From the NCBI GenBank assembly GCA_004519485.1, contig CP038128.1, positions 1,443,001 to 1,507,000 of the forward strand: a stretch of 64,000 nt of DNA, read 5' to 3'. The notes under the pieces were generated by a model, which worked only from the letters and a program-made list of their open reading frames with translations, ran no database searches and was not told the origin of the DNA. This document shows positions 11,448-22,905 of this stretch, one piece after another; the first letter of the stretch is position 1; every line of letters begins with the position of its first letter. A program made the translations under genes and the position numbers. The stretch comes from Nannochloropsis oceanica. Its lineage: Eukaryota; Sar; Eustigmatophyceae; Eustigmatales; Monodopsidaceae.

Positions 11448-12833
11448 CGCAAGTCCATCGCCACCGCCCCTGCCATTGCCCCCTCGGTCTCCTCTCCCTC
11501 GGCCTCGGTCGACAGTTTGATTGGCGATAACGAGGACCAGCAACAGCGCTTCGTGCTGACACCAATCTCCCTGGTACGTGGACTCCCTTTCGTCTCCCAG
11601 TCCCTCCCTCCCTTCCTCCCTCTCAATCTCCTTCCCTCTCTCTCAATCTCCCTCCCTCCCTCTCAAATTTCCCTCCTTCCCACATAACCTTTCCCCCCCT
11701 CCCCACTCCTCTCCTTCATCCCAACTCCCCCCTCCCCTCCTTCTTATTTCATCATCGTCACCATCCGTCCACCACAGGACACACGCGTCGAACCACGCAC
11801 CCAAAAGCCTGCCTGTCCTGTCGTCCTCCCACTTGACGGCGAGCTCCGTTTGACGAAGACGGACATTTCCAAGGTAGATATCTCTCCTTCCCTTTCTCCC
11901 TCCTTCCCTCTCTCCCTCTATTTCTCTCTTTCTTCTTTCCCATGCATCCTCACTTCCCTCCCTCCCTCATTTCTAATGCGCCTAGATGCCTTATCCTTGC
12001 ATTCCCATTCTTCCTCTGGGCTTCATCACACGACCATCGTCATTGCCAATCCCTCCCTCCCTCCCTCCCTCCCTCCCTCCCTCCACCAGGTGTTTGTCAT
12101 CGATAAGGACCGCTTGGAGTTCATCTCGCGGGAGCACCTTTGCTTCACCACCACAAGCGTCCTCCCTCCCTCCTTTCCTCCCTCCATCCCTCCCTCCCTC
12201 CCGCCCGCCCGGCCGGCCAAGAAGTTCAGGACCGCCTCGAGCAGCAACCCTTCCTCTCTCCCGCCCTCCCCTCGTGTGGAGAGGGAGAATGAGGGGGAGG
12301 AGGAAGGGAGCGAGGAAGGGACGGAGGTAGAGGAGGAGGGGATGCGGTCCACAGTCCGTGTCCTCGTCCGCAGCCTTGCCACCAACCAGGTCAGGGAGTG
12401 AGGGAGGGAGAGAGGGAGGGAGGGAGGGAGTGGGGCTGGGAAGATACAGAGCGTCGATTTAAATATCATTGGAAAACACTAAATAGTCGTTTGGGCATGT
12501 ACTCCCTCCTTCCCTCCCTTCTTCCCTCCCTCCTCCCGTCCCTCCCCCCCTCCCAGGTGTCCATCCGTCGTTCAGTGTACGCGGAATGGGCCTCAGGAGG
12601 TAGGGAGGAGGCTTACGGCCTAGTGCTGATGAAGAAGGGGGATGAGACGGAGCTCTTCCCAGGGGACCATCTGCAGGTAGGGACGGAGGGTGGGAGGGAG
12701 GGAGGGAGGGAGGGAGGGAGGAAGGATACGGACTGGTGCTGAATTGTTTTGGTGGAGTGTCTTGAAGAGACGCAAGCACACACACACAAACACACACACA
12801 CTCTCTCTCTCTCTTTGTCTCCCTCTCTCTCTT

Positions 12834-12887
<54 letters not shown>

Positions 12888-13542
12888 ACACACACAGCTC
12901 CTCAACCCTCCGTTTGACCGGCTCGGGTGCCACTCGCTCACCTTGCAGCTGGCCGCCGCCCCTCCCCCCTCACCCCCTTCCTCCCTCCCTTCCTCCCTCC
13001 CTTCCTCCCTCGGCTCCTCCCACAACAATTCCAACGCCCGCCGCGCCACCTTGACTGCAGCGGCTCCTGTTCCTGCTCCTGCTGTTGCAACCGCTGCTGC
13101 TGCTGTCCGTCCCTCCCTCCATTCCTCCCTGCTCTCCCCTCCCCCCCTCAGCCTCGAAGCGACTTTTGCATCGCCGGCTTGTGTCACGGGCGCAGCAAGG
13201 GAGGGAGGGACGATGGCCCTCCCGCACCTGGACAGGGGGAAAGGGAGTGGGGAGGAGGAGGAGGGAGGGAGAGAGGGAACGACGGGAAGGGGGGGGGGCA
13301 TTCGCAGGGTGCTCGGCGGATTATTTTCGCCGTGGTCCCTCTTGATGGCGGGAAGGAAGAAGGGAAAGGGCGGGCGGGAGGAAGGGAGGAAGGGAGAGGG
13401 GGGCATGGAGGGGGAGGGGGGGGAGGAAGATGAGGAGATTCAGGAAGGGGAGGAGGAGAAGGATGACGAAAAGGAGCTGAAGAGCGTGAGTTCGACAGGG
13501 TGGATGGAAGCAGTAGGCCTGGTGGCTGAGAAGCGGCAGTAG
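11448..13542 (+). CDS. Probable FHA-domain protein (5' end missing)
   Basis: Five exons can be joined in frame: 11448-11573, about 11779-11872, about 12090-12388, 12557-12674 and 12898-13542. The joined protein reads RFVLTPISLDTRVEPRTQK, PVVLPLDGELRLTKTDISK, VFVIDKDRLEFISREHLCF, a Ser/Pro/Glu-rich insert, VSIRRSVYAEWASGG, then LVLMKKGDETELFPGDHLQL and LLNPPFDRLGCHSLTLQL. The order (LPLDGE, then I-S-R-x-H, then an L-x-x-GD-x-L strand before the last strand) resembles the FHA phosphothreonine-binding fold, as in the N-terminus of PNKP and APLF. No kinase, phosphatase or nuclease domain follows; the rest is low complexity with acidic and basic runs, ending at TAG 13540-13542. There is no ATG in frame in the first exon, so the start lies upstream, possibly in the gap. 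The FHA call is inference from pattern. Confidence 0.5.
12771..12897. repeat. (CA)n and (CT)n microsatellites in an intron
   Basis: The intron before the last exon of the FHA-like gene consists of a CA run, a long CT run (about 12801-12884) and a short CA run that ends in the CAG acceptor. It is a pure polypyrimidine stretch in the coding sense. Confidence 0.9.
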
Positions 13543-14386
13543 AGAGGGAGGGAGGGAGGGAGGGTGGGAGGGAGGGGGGCAGGAAGGGGGAAAGGGATGA
13601 TTGCGTGCTAGATGCATGGAAGGCGCACGCCTGTGTAGGGTGATATATCGAGGGGTCCACCATGACATGTCCCGCGGTAGAGAAGGAAAAAATACGACAA
13701 CCCCGAAGACGAAAAGAAAAGAAAGAAGGAGAAGTAGGAGAAGAAGACACGAGGAGGAAGAAGAAACGAGGAAGAGGGAAAGGAGTAGGTGGAAGAAGAA
13801 AGATAAAAGAAAAAGGAGGTGCAACGGATAGGACACAATCGAAAGGAGCTGTGTAAACAGCCCGCCTGGACGAGCATAGCAGGAATAGCGGAATGAATAA
13901 ATGAAAACAGATAAGACAGAAGACAGACAGCCGGACAGACCACCCGAATGGACGACGGGGAATCGCCTCCCCCCCCCCTTAATGAAAAAAACACTGCAAG
14001 AAAGACACTGACAAACGCCGCAGGGCCACGAGGCATGAGCCAATCTTCTAGAAGTAAATGCCAGACGACACTTTCGTTCCCTTCCAGCCACTAGGTTCTC
14101 CTCCTTCTTGCCATTCTATCCTTTTTTTGTTTTGGACCGTGCTACATCAAGGCGATCTTTGTCGTGCTTTTATTCATTGTTTACATTTTGAGTGAACCAC
14201 CCTCTCCTTATTTATTCATCACTTGCATTTCACCATCACATGAACATTTGAAAAAACGCCCGCCCCCACCCTCCCTTTCTCCCTCCCTCCCTCTCTCCAT
14301 CACCCCATCCGAACAGTCTCATTCAAACATAAGAGTAATCCCTCCCTCCCTCCCTTCCTCCCTCCCTCCCTCCCTCCCTCCCTCCC
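13543..14386. other. Convergent spacer between the FHA-like gene and the K+ channel gene
   Basis: 3' regions of two convergent genes. It contains a purine-rich stretch (about 13680-13840, GAAGAA-like) and, near the channel stop, a CCCT run (about 14340-14386). No gene was recognised. Confidence 0.5.
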
Positions 14387-16752
14387 TCACGCCACCCTCT
14401 GGGTCTGGTGGAACTTGGCCACGTCAAGCACACACCCACCATCGTGGTGCCGCATCAACAAGCAGGGGGCGAAGGCAGAGCCGTAACAGACATCTTCCCA
14501 CTTGTAGGAAAACTTGGCCTGGAGGGAGTTGGAGGTCAGTGGATCCACGCCTAGAGGGAGGGAGGGAGGGAGGGAGGGAAGAAGGGTGGGTGAAGAAGAG
14601 TGGCCACGGCAAGGCTCCAGAGAGTGTTGGCTTTCCCGTCTGTGAGTGTGGAGGTGCTTGGCTTGGAAGTGCGCGGGTGCAGTGCCCTGGGAATCAGGGA
14701 GGAGGCAACGCAGACCAGCCACGTCGACCGCTTCTGTACACTCCCTTCCTTCCCTCCTTCCTTCCCTTTCTCCCTCCATCCCTCACCTTCAATCAACACC
14801 AGTACCTCCATCTCCACCTCTTTCCAGAACGCCGCCAGCTGCTCCTCGTTCCCTTCCTCCCACTGCGGCGGCACGAGAGGGGAGGACGGGAGGAGGGCCA
14901 CAGCAACAGTAGCGGGGAGGGTCATGAAAAGGAGGGAGGAAGGGTGGGAGGGGAGGAGGAGGGGGAGGGGGTAGGTTTGGAAAAAGAGGCGGGAAGTGGG
15001 TCTTGGGGAGGAGGAGGAGGAAGAGGAGGAGGAGGAGGAGGAGGAGGGCGGGAGGGAGAAAGGGGAGGAGGAGTGCCGAATGGCGTAGAGGCGGACGCGA
15101 GGGCTGATGAGCTCGTAGCGGGTCAGCTCGGCAACGCGGAGGGAGAAGATGTAGGGCGAGGGAGGGAGGGAGAGAGGGAGGGAGGGAGGGCTTGGAGCTG
15201 CGAGAACCAGGGCATGAGATTCCTCTGGGGACGCGGGGCGGATGACAGCCACCTTTGCGGTTGGAGAGGGGGGATGGGTGGTGAGGAGGGTGAGGTACGG
15301 ACGGCGGAGGCTCTCAGTTTGCCGTTGACTTGACTCGATGGACGTGGAGAGGTATTTCCGTCAGCGCTATCCCACCCACCCGCCCGTCCCCCCTCCCTCC
15401 TTCCCTCCTTCCCTCCCTCCCTCCCTCCTTACCCACCTCGGAAAATAAGAGCGCTTGGGCCCGTTTATGCGGCCGGGAGAAGCGAAGGAAAATGAGTCCG
15501 ATGAAGACTGCGTCGACGAATATGGAGACGAAGATCTGCAGCGTCACTATCATGGTCGGGGCCGTGCATTCCCCAAAATACATGTCTTTCGCGCCAAAAC
15601 CGACAGTGGCCTGGAGGGAGGGACGAAAGGAGGGAAGGGTGGTTAGTTCTCAGCGTGCGGATGACCTGTTCGTCAGTGTAGGGTTCCACTTTCCCTCCTT
15701 TCCTTCTTGCCTTCCTTGCTCCCTTGCTCACTTGCTCCCTCCCTCCCTCCCTCCCTTCCTCCTTCCTTCCCTCCCTCCTTCCCTTCCCATCCTCGCCTTA
15801 CCATTGTCTCGAGACTGAAGAGATACCCCTTCAGAAAGCTATCAATGTCCATGTTGCACTCCTCCTGCCTGCTCAGCACCACATAGACCCCTGCAAAAAG
15901 CATCACCAGGCTCAGGTACGCACAGGCGAGGAATGCCAGCGTATACCCGGTGGGCGCCATCAGCAGCGTGTTGAACGAGTCGTAAAGCAGACTCTCGAGG
16001 GAGTCCTGGATCCCGTCGCCCCACCCCACTCGAGTCATGTTCCACCGACTCCCCTTGACTTGTCCCGTCCGCGTGGCGTGTCTTTCTACGAGTCGGCTTC
16101 TACCGCTCCTCCTTCTGTTGCTGCCTCTGGCACTATTTTCTACTCCTACTTCTCTTCCTGAGGTGGAAGAACCATGTAAATGCGAAGGCAAGAGACGGGC
16201 CCGGAAGGAGGACGTGGTGGTAGGGATGAGATGTGGTGGAGACGACGCGGATCTGCCCCTTATAGGAGCTTGAGCACCATTAGCAGCTGCATCGGTGGCG
16301 GCAGTTGATGCGTGGATGCTGCATACCCCGCCTCTCTCCTCGTCTGTCTCCTCCATGCCGTCATTGTGGTGATGGGTATTGAGCGATTCATCTAGGAGAG
16401 GAGTCTGTCGGTCTACTTCCTCTTCCATTTGCGTCTTTTTTGGCATGCCCAGTCCTCCTCCACCATTGCGGGTGGCCATCTGAAGCCCGCCCGTTGGATG
16501 GGGAGAGTGGGGAGGAGAGGAAGGCCGTTCCTCGGTGTGGTGTCGAGAGGGACAAGGCACCCGGTTTTGTTCGCCTAGACTATTAATACTGCTACTGGTG
16601 GAGAACTGAGGCTGTCGTTTTGAGTGGGAGGAGGAGGCTTGGTGAGTGCTACGAGCATAAAAGAAGCAAGGATTGACATTGACAGGGATGGGGTCTGTAA
16701 TTGCTGATTGGATGAACACACTCACCTCTCGCAAAGGACGGTAGGCGCTCAT
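14387..16752 (-). CDS. Inward-rectifier potassium channel (Kir family)
   Basis: Two-helix potassium channel subunit, expected to tetramerise in a membrane. The long N-terminal region is Ser/Pro/His-rich, then a Kir slide-helix/M1 stretch reads SRWNMTRVGWGDGIQDSLES and PTGYTLAFLACAYLSLVML. The pore helix is split by an intron: GYLFSLETM joins ATVGFGAKD, giving the selectivity filter TVGFG. M2 reads PTMIVTLQIFVSIFVDAVFI, followed by the Kir-typical LRFSRPHKRAQALLFSE. The cytosolic beta domain shows FSLRVAELTRYELISPRVRL, LVLIEGVDPLTSNSLQAKFS and a final FAPCLL...LDVAKFHQTQRVA, matching the Kir cytosolic fold to its end. Stop TGA at 14387-14389; start ATG at 16750-16752. The first 30 codons include a GTGAGT that may be a donor, so the very N-terminus is uncertain. 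The cellular membrane it serves cannot be told. Confidence 0.88.
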
Positions 16753-17099
16753 GCCGGGCTGTTCTTGCTGCCCTCAGGATCTTGTGTTTTTTGTGCCAGT
16801 ATGTGTACAGCGTGAGTTGAGGAGTGATAAATGCAGGGCTGGGGGAAAGAAATTGGCAGGGCGGCACGCTACCCCGCTGCGCTGTCCCTCTCTCGCCAAT
16901 TAACTTCACTCCGCGAGTACCACGGAGTCAGTGCCTGTCCTCTGCCTCTCTGCCAGGCGTCTACAAGACGCGTCCATCCACTGACTCCATCCACGGACTC
17001 GACATGGCCTTGTTTACAACCTACTGACAGGCTGCCCGCGCCGCCCCTTCCTCTGCTGGTGGCTACGTTGCTAGCTATTAAAAAGCCTCACCAGTAGTG
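16753..17099. promoter_or_regulatory. Divergent spacer between the Kir and ABC1 genes
   Basis: About 350 bp between two divergent start codons, so both promoters should be here. No recognisable named element was seen. Confidence 0.4.
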
Positions 17100-20000
17100 A
17101 TGGGCATGCGTAGCCCCCTCCTGCCCCTCCTCCTCATCTTCCTACTCTCAGTGCTGCTGCTCCTCGCCGAGCCTACCTTAGCAAGCACCGCGCAGTTGCA
17201 TGGCCTACTTAATAGCCAGCGATATGCTGCCGCCGAGGACCCTAACCAGGAGGGGCAGCGAAGCCAATTTGCTGTCTTCTCCTCTCCCCTCCCTCTCCTC
17301 GTTCGACGCGGCGGTGGACTAGGGTTGGGCGGCAAGGGAATCCCAGGCGCGGGAGGGAGGATGCCGACCCCTTCCCCGTCATCTTCCAATTTTCTCCAGA
17401 GGCTGCAGCAGCAGGCGGGCGAGGGGTTGGACAGGCTGGACCTCCCAGGTCTCCAGGCGTCGGTGCAAGGGTGCGTAAATTAGAAAGGGAAGATTGAGGA
17501 GGGGAAGGAGAGCAGGGTTTGTATAATTCTCTTCGGCTGATCAGGGTCCTTCATAGAGAGGCCGTCTTTCAAACCGCATTTCGTTGCCTGCAGAACGTGA
17601 CCCATGTAGTGGGTACAAAAATCCTCTCCCTCCCTCCCTCCCTTCCTCCCTCCCTTCCTCCCTCCTTCCCTCCCCCACTCCATCCCTTCCTCCCTCCCTC
17701 CCTCCCCCCCTCCCTCCTTCCTTCAGCCGCGTGCAGGAGTGGGGCGGACACATGCAGAAGCACCCCAAGGACGCTTTGAAGGTCGCGTCTGTGGCCGTGG
17801 CAGCTGCGTTGACAACTTCGGTCGCGCGGACCCCGATGGTGAAGCGCCAGGTATGAAGGGTGGGAGGGATGGAGAGAGGGAGGGAGGGAGGGTGGGAGGG
17901 AGGGACGGAGGGAGGGACGGAGGGAGGGAGGGACGGAGGGAGGGAGGGAGGGAGGGAGGGTGGTGAAATCTAGTTTGAAGTGTTTGTAGAGAAAGCAAAA
18001 AGGAATAAAGGGGGGCAGGGAAGTAGCGAATGAGCCGGTGCTTGAACTGACATCACCTGCACCCTCATCCATACCCTCATCCGTACCCCCATCCGTACCC
18101 ATGGGTACCTTTCCCCAGTGCTTCTTCTGGTTTCGGGCCTTCCCCGTGTACGTGCACTACCGCCTGACGGAGGTCGTCATGAAGGCCAAGGGACTCAGCC
18201 AGGTGGGCGCGTGGGCAGGAAGGGAAAGGAGGGGAAAGAGGGAGAAGGGAGTTGGGAGGAGGGAGGAGTAGCGATGAGCAGAGGAAGGAGGAATGGAAAA
18301 GGGAAGGAAGGGGGGACGGAGGGGGAAAGAAAGCAGGAGAGAAGAGAAGGAGTGCTGGCCAGCGTCCCAGGTACATTGAACGGATAATGCCCGAGCTGCT
18401 GGTATCTATGTTCCCCGCTTATTCTTAATGACACCTTCCCACCCAACCACCCACCATTTATTCCCTGGCCGGCAGGAGGAGCAGGACGTGGTGTGGGACC
18501 GGCTGCACAACCAGCACGCCAATAAGATGCTCGCGATGGTCAAGCAGCTCAAAGGTACGCCCTCCCTCCCTCCCTCCCTCCCTCCCTCCCTCCCTCCCTC
18601 CCTTCCTTCCTTTCTCTCTCTATTCCTTTCCTGGCTCTCTCATTTCTCCTTCCTTCCTCTCTTCCTTTTTCCCCTTTCTCCCGCCATCTAGGGTACTACG
18701 TGAAGATTTGTCAATTTTCCTCCTCCCGACTCGGTAAGTAGACAGCCCTCATCTTTATCCTTATCCTAATCATTATCCTTATCCTTATCCTTATCCTCAT
18801 CCTCATCCTCATCCCAATCCTAATCCTACTCTTAATCCCAATCCTACTCCTACTCCTGATCCCAATCCCAATCCTAATCCTAATCCTCATCCTAATCCTA
18901 CTCCTTCTACGCCTACTAAGTCTACTACTCCTACTCCTACTTCTGGTCCTAATTATAATCCTAATCCCAATCCTAATCCAACTTCTAACTCTAATCCTAC
19001 ACCTGATCCTGATCCTGATCCTGATCCTAATCCCACTCGTACTCCTAATCCTCACACTAATCCTACTCCTAATCCTAATCCTATACTCCTCATCCTACTC
19101 CTAATCCTAATCTCAATTCTAGTCCCAGTCCTTATCCTTATCCGCTACTCTCTCTATCTGTCTTCCATCTCTCCATCAACCTCCCTTATTCCTCCCTCCT
19201 ACGTCCCTCCCTCTCTATCTTGCACTTTCTGAAGCACTCCGCCTCTCACATGAAGAAGAGGAGTCAGGGTATTCAATTCTCCTCCCTCCCTCCCTCCCTC
19301 CCTCCCTCCCTAGACATCCTCCCCCACATTTGGATCGAGCGCTTTTCCACCCTGCAGGACGACGTGCCTCCCAAGCCGGGCCATGAGATTATCAAGATAG
19401 TCGAAAAGTAGGGATGGAGGGACGGAGGGACGGAGGGACGTAGGGAGAGATTTAATGAGAACGGATGTCTCTTTGTTTGGTTGAAGCCCACCTATGATCT
19501 TCCTATTTAGAGCCCTCCCTCCCTCTCTCCCTCGCTAGCTCCTACGGCAAGCCCATCGGCGAGATATTTGAAATGTTTGACGCGGACCGGCCCCTGGGCT
19601 CGGCTTCAATAGGGCAATGCCACCTGGCCAAACTCAAGGTAGGTAGGTGGGGAGGGAGGGAGGGAGGGAGGGAGGGAGGAACGAATGTGTGTGCGTGTCT
19701 CATTGTGATGCTACCTCGTGTACTGTACGTCCTGTAACTCATTTATGGTGATTTATCCTTCCCTCCCTCCCTCCCCCAGGGCACCGGACAGGTGGTGGCA
19801 GTCAAGATACAATACCCGGAGGCCGAGCAATGCTTCAATAGTGACATGACCACCCTCCGACACTTCGCAGAGGTAGGGAGGGAAGGAGGGAGGGATGGAG
19901 GGATCATATTCACGTCATAAATATCCACCCTTACGCTCTTTCTCCCACTTGAATTGCAGATCGCCCAGCCGGCGTACGTGAAGATGCTCGACGAGGTGAG

Positions 20001-21966
20001 GAAGGAGGTCAGGGGAAGGACAGGGAAGAGGGGAGGAAGGAGGTCGGGGTGAAGGATAGGAGAAGAGGAGAGAGACTATTATCGAGGACATACTCACTCT
20101 CCTTCCCTCCCTCCCTCCCTCCCTCCCTCCCTCCCCCCGTAGGTGCGGCGGCAGTTCATGTCCGAGTTCGACTACCGGCGAGAGAGCATGCACCAGGACG
20201 CCATTCGCATCGGCTTGTCCGAGGTAGGGAGGGAGGGAGGGCGGGAAGGAGGGCGAGAGGGAATGGGAGTGTCACACGCGACATTGCCACGAGCCCAAAA
20301 TGGAATTTAGTCTTGCGTCGGATTCCCTCCCACCCTCCCTCCCTCCGTCCCTCCCTGCTACGCCTTAGGCCGGGTTCGACAAGGCGATCACCGTCCCCCG
20401 CCCCTACCCCGAGCTCTGCACGCGCGAAGTTCTAGTGATGGAATACATCCCGGGGGTGAAGCTCACCGATGTCGTTCGGAACAGGTGAGAAGGGAGGGAG
20501 GGAAGGGTGGAGGGAGGAAGGGAAAACTGGAAGTAGTCTTCAAAGGCTCACACGCATACAACCCATCGCTCCCTATACAATACTATAAATCTTAAACAGA
20601 CCTACCGGCACGCCCCCCGGGAGCTCGCTGCCGTCGTTGCAGGGGCAAGGCATCTGGGCCCGCACGTTTGGCGCCTACTTAAACAAGAGGTAAGAAAGTG
20701 GAGGGAATGCAGTGACGTCGACAATCTCTTTCCGCTCTTTTGCCATCTGGCAGGGGAATTAATCGTGGTCTGTCGCCCCCCCCCCGTCTACCCCCCTCCC
20801 TCCAGGTACGCCCGCAATCTCGTGGACTCGGTCGTGAGGGTGCATGGCCACCAAATCCTGAAAATGGGCGTCTTTAATGGCGACCCGCACCCGGTGAGGG
20901 AGTGAGGAAGGAAGGCAAGGGGGGCATGTCATGGTGCTGATTATGTTAAGATTTCTTTGACTGCTTCTGGTCCGACTCAAAGCGAGCTCTCTACCTACTT
21001 GCTGTCTCTTATTCTATCTCTTCTTCCATTCTCTCGAACTCCTCGCAGGGTAACATCCTCCTCATGCCCAACGGTAGGATCGGCCTGATCGACTACGGGC
21101 AAATCAAGAGCTTGAAGCAAGACCAGCGGAAGAGCATGGCCCGCATGATCATCGCACTGGCGGACGGGAAGAAGGAGGTGAGGAGAGGGAGTGGGAGGAG
21201 GAGAAAAGTACATCAGTGAAGCTTATACTTGTCATATATACATACGCCATATAAACTTATGCTCATATTTTGTCCTATCTCTTCCCGCGACTCATTCTTC
21301 CTCCGCTGCCTGCAGGACGTGATCGATTTGTTCGTCAAGATGGGTTTCCGGTCCAAGCGGATGGACGGCGATGTGATAAATGCAGTGGCCACCCTCTACT
21401 TCGACCGGGATGACAGCGAGATCATCGGCAAGGGCATTAACTTACAGGTAGTGCAGGCAGAGAGGGAGAGAGAGAAAGAAAAAAGGGGTTTGGAAAGAAT
21501 CTGATCGATACATCAACACGGCCTGCCTGCTTTCTTTGAGTGAGGGCTTGATTTCACGACTTATAATTCTATATACATCTCTGTAAATTGCCTTTTGGTC
21601 CTGTGAATAGTACTACTTTGAGAACCTGCAGAAGAAGGATCCTTTCCTGGCCATGCCCGAAGACTTTATCATGTGTGGTACGTTTACGGGGATGGGAGGG
21701 CGGAGAAAGGGCAAAAAAGAAGAGGCGGAGAGTCTCTCTGTCTTGAGCGAGAAATCGCTGCGCGACATTTATCATATCTGCGCTTGTTTGGCTCATATCG
21801 ACACAAACTTCCCTCGCCGCTCCCACATATCCCTATAGCCCGTGTCGCCGTGTTCATGCGCGGTCTCGGCACTTTTTTGGACTACCCCATTTCCATCGCT
21901 AAGGCTTGGCGGCCTCTTGCTGTGGAGGTTTTGAAGGAGAAAGATTTGGCGGGGGTGCATCCGTAG
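17100..21966 (+). CDS. ABC1/ADCK (UbiB/COQ8-like) atypical kinase
   Basis: Member of the ABC1 atypical kinase family; relatives act on isoprenoid quinones in mitochondria or plastids. About seventeen exons read in order. The N-terminus is hydrophobic (SPLLPLLLIFLLSVLLLL) and looks like a signal peptide or anchor. Next come LKGYYVKICQFSSSRLDILP, IERFSTLQDDVPPKPG, the Ala-rich nucleotide loop LGSASIGQCHLAKLK, and VAVKIQYPEAE with the ATP lysine. Then EFDYRRESMHQDA, VLVMEYIPGVKLTDVV, NGDPHPGNILL (the catalytic-loop equivalent) and GLIDYGQIKSLKQDQRK (DFG equivalent). The C-terminus reads VAVFMRGLGTFLDYPISIA. The family KxGQ motif is here KICQ, with Cys in place of Gly. The start is ATG 17100-17102, with a second Met three codons later; stop TAG 21964-21966. 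The leader suggests entry to the secretory pathway or plastid, not proven. Confidence 0.9.
18737..19150 (+). repeat. Degenerate ATCCTN hexanucleotide repeat in an ABC1 intron
   Basis: About 400 bp of imperfect hexamers of the ATCCTA, ATCCTC, ATCCTT and ATCCCA types fill the intron after the KICQ exon. It differs from the GGGA/TCCC pattern of other introns. It resembles but is not the telomeric CCCTAA unit. Splice sites on both sides (GTAAGT and CCTAG) join the exons in phase. Confidence 0.9.
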
Positions 21967-22905
21967 ACAATAGTGAAGGAGGAAGGGAAAGTGGGAGGGA
22001 GATTAAGATTAAAGCGCTGTTCATATAAGCATGTGTGTCTGGCACGGTAATACTTGTGATGTCTATGTGGAGTAAAACAAGAGGACCAATGAAATGGAGG
22101 AAATGGAAGTAGGAGATATTCTTGAGCTATGCAGACTGCAAGGAAGCTTAAAAAGTAAATGCACCACAGTCAGATATGTGAGTACCACAAGAATACAAGT
22201 AACGGCTTACTTTGAATGTGCATGTTCTTATGAGCAAATCCACTCGTGCAGCCATAGACAGATTTTAATTTGCTCAGGCGGACCGGAATGCTTTCTCCGA
22301 TGCTGTAGAGCCCCCAAAATTGTTCTGAAACCATTTCGACGACAAAGGACGCGCAACATATCACAATGATACCTTAGTGTTGGTACGATTTCATAATACT
22401 ACCTCGGCGGGATCGTATTCCTAAAATGAGTGCTCACACGTTTCTTTCAAGTCCATCTTGACCATTTGAACCGCTGTTCCAAATCCTGTGCGAGCATTTG
22501 CATATTTGCATACGCAGGATGAGATACTTTAATTACAAATGCACATATATCGAAAGACAACTGAGATCGTCTCCCAAATGATTGATCAGATGAATGTGCA
22601 GTGAGGGTGGGGACATAAACTATTGATAACTGAAAAGTTCTGAGTGTAGCGTCGCGAACTCGCGTCATTGCATGATTATTGTGCTCATTATTCTTTGAAG
22701 TATTTTTTTAACTTCGACGCATTCCCATGCAGGCTCTGTGATCTCCTCATCCCCTTATTTGGTTTCATGAACATCATGCTCAGAAACACACACAAGCCCT
22801 GTTTCTCAGACCCTGCCGAAACCTTTCCTCATAATCTGGCCATTTTTTCCATGGTCGCATACCCTATTATAATAATTCTTGTCGACGTCGCGAAGGTCCG
22901 CTTTT
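21967..22905. other. Convergent spacer between ABC1 and POLA2
   Basis: About 940 bp, noticeably more AT-rich than the flanking genes. Short open frames exist but show no recognisable domain, codon pattern or splice structure. It should hold the 3' ends of both genes; nothing else was seen. Confidence 0.5.

Noticed and set aside
14164-15333. Open frame of 389 codons on the plus strand
   Set aside because: It is antisense to Kir exons, begins with GTG, and is built largely from repeat-derived Ser/Pro/Gly text.
18737-19150. Interstitial telomere array
   Set aside because: The unit is ATCCTN and degenerate, not CCCTAA, so a telomere origin is only a possibility.
22094-22369. Small gene in the ABC1-POLA2 spacer
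   Set aside because: The open frame has no recognisable content, low GC unlike real genes here, and no supporting splice structure.
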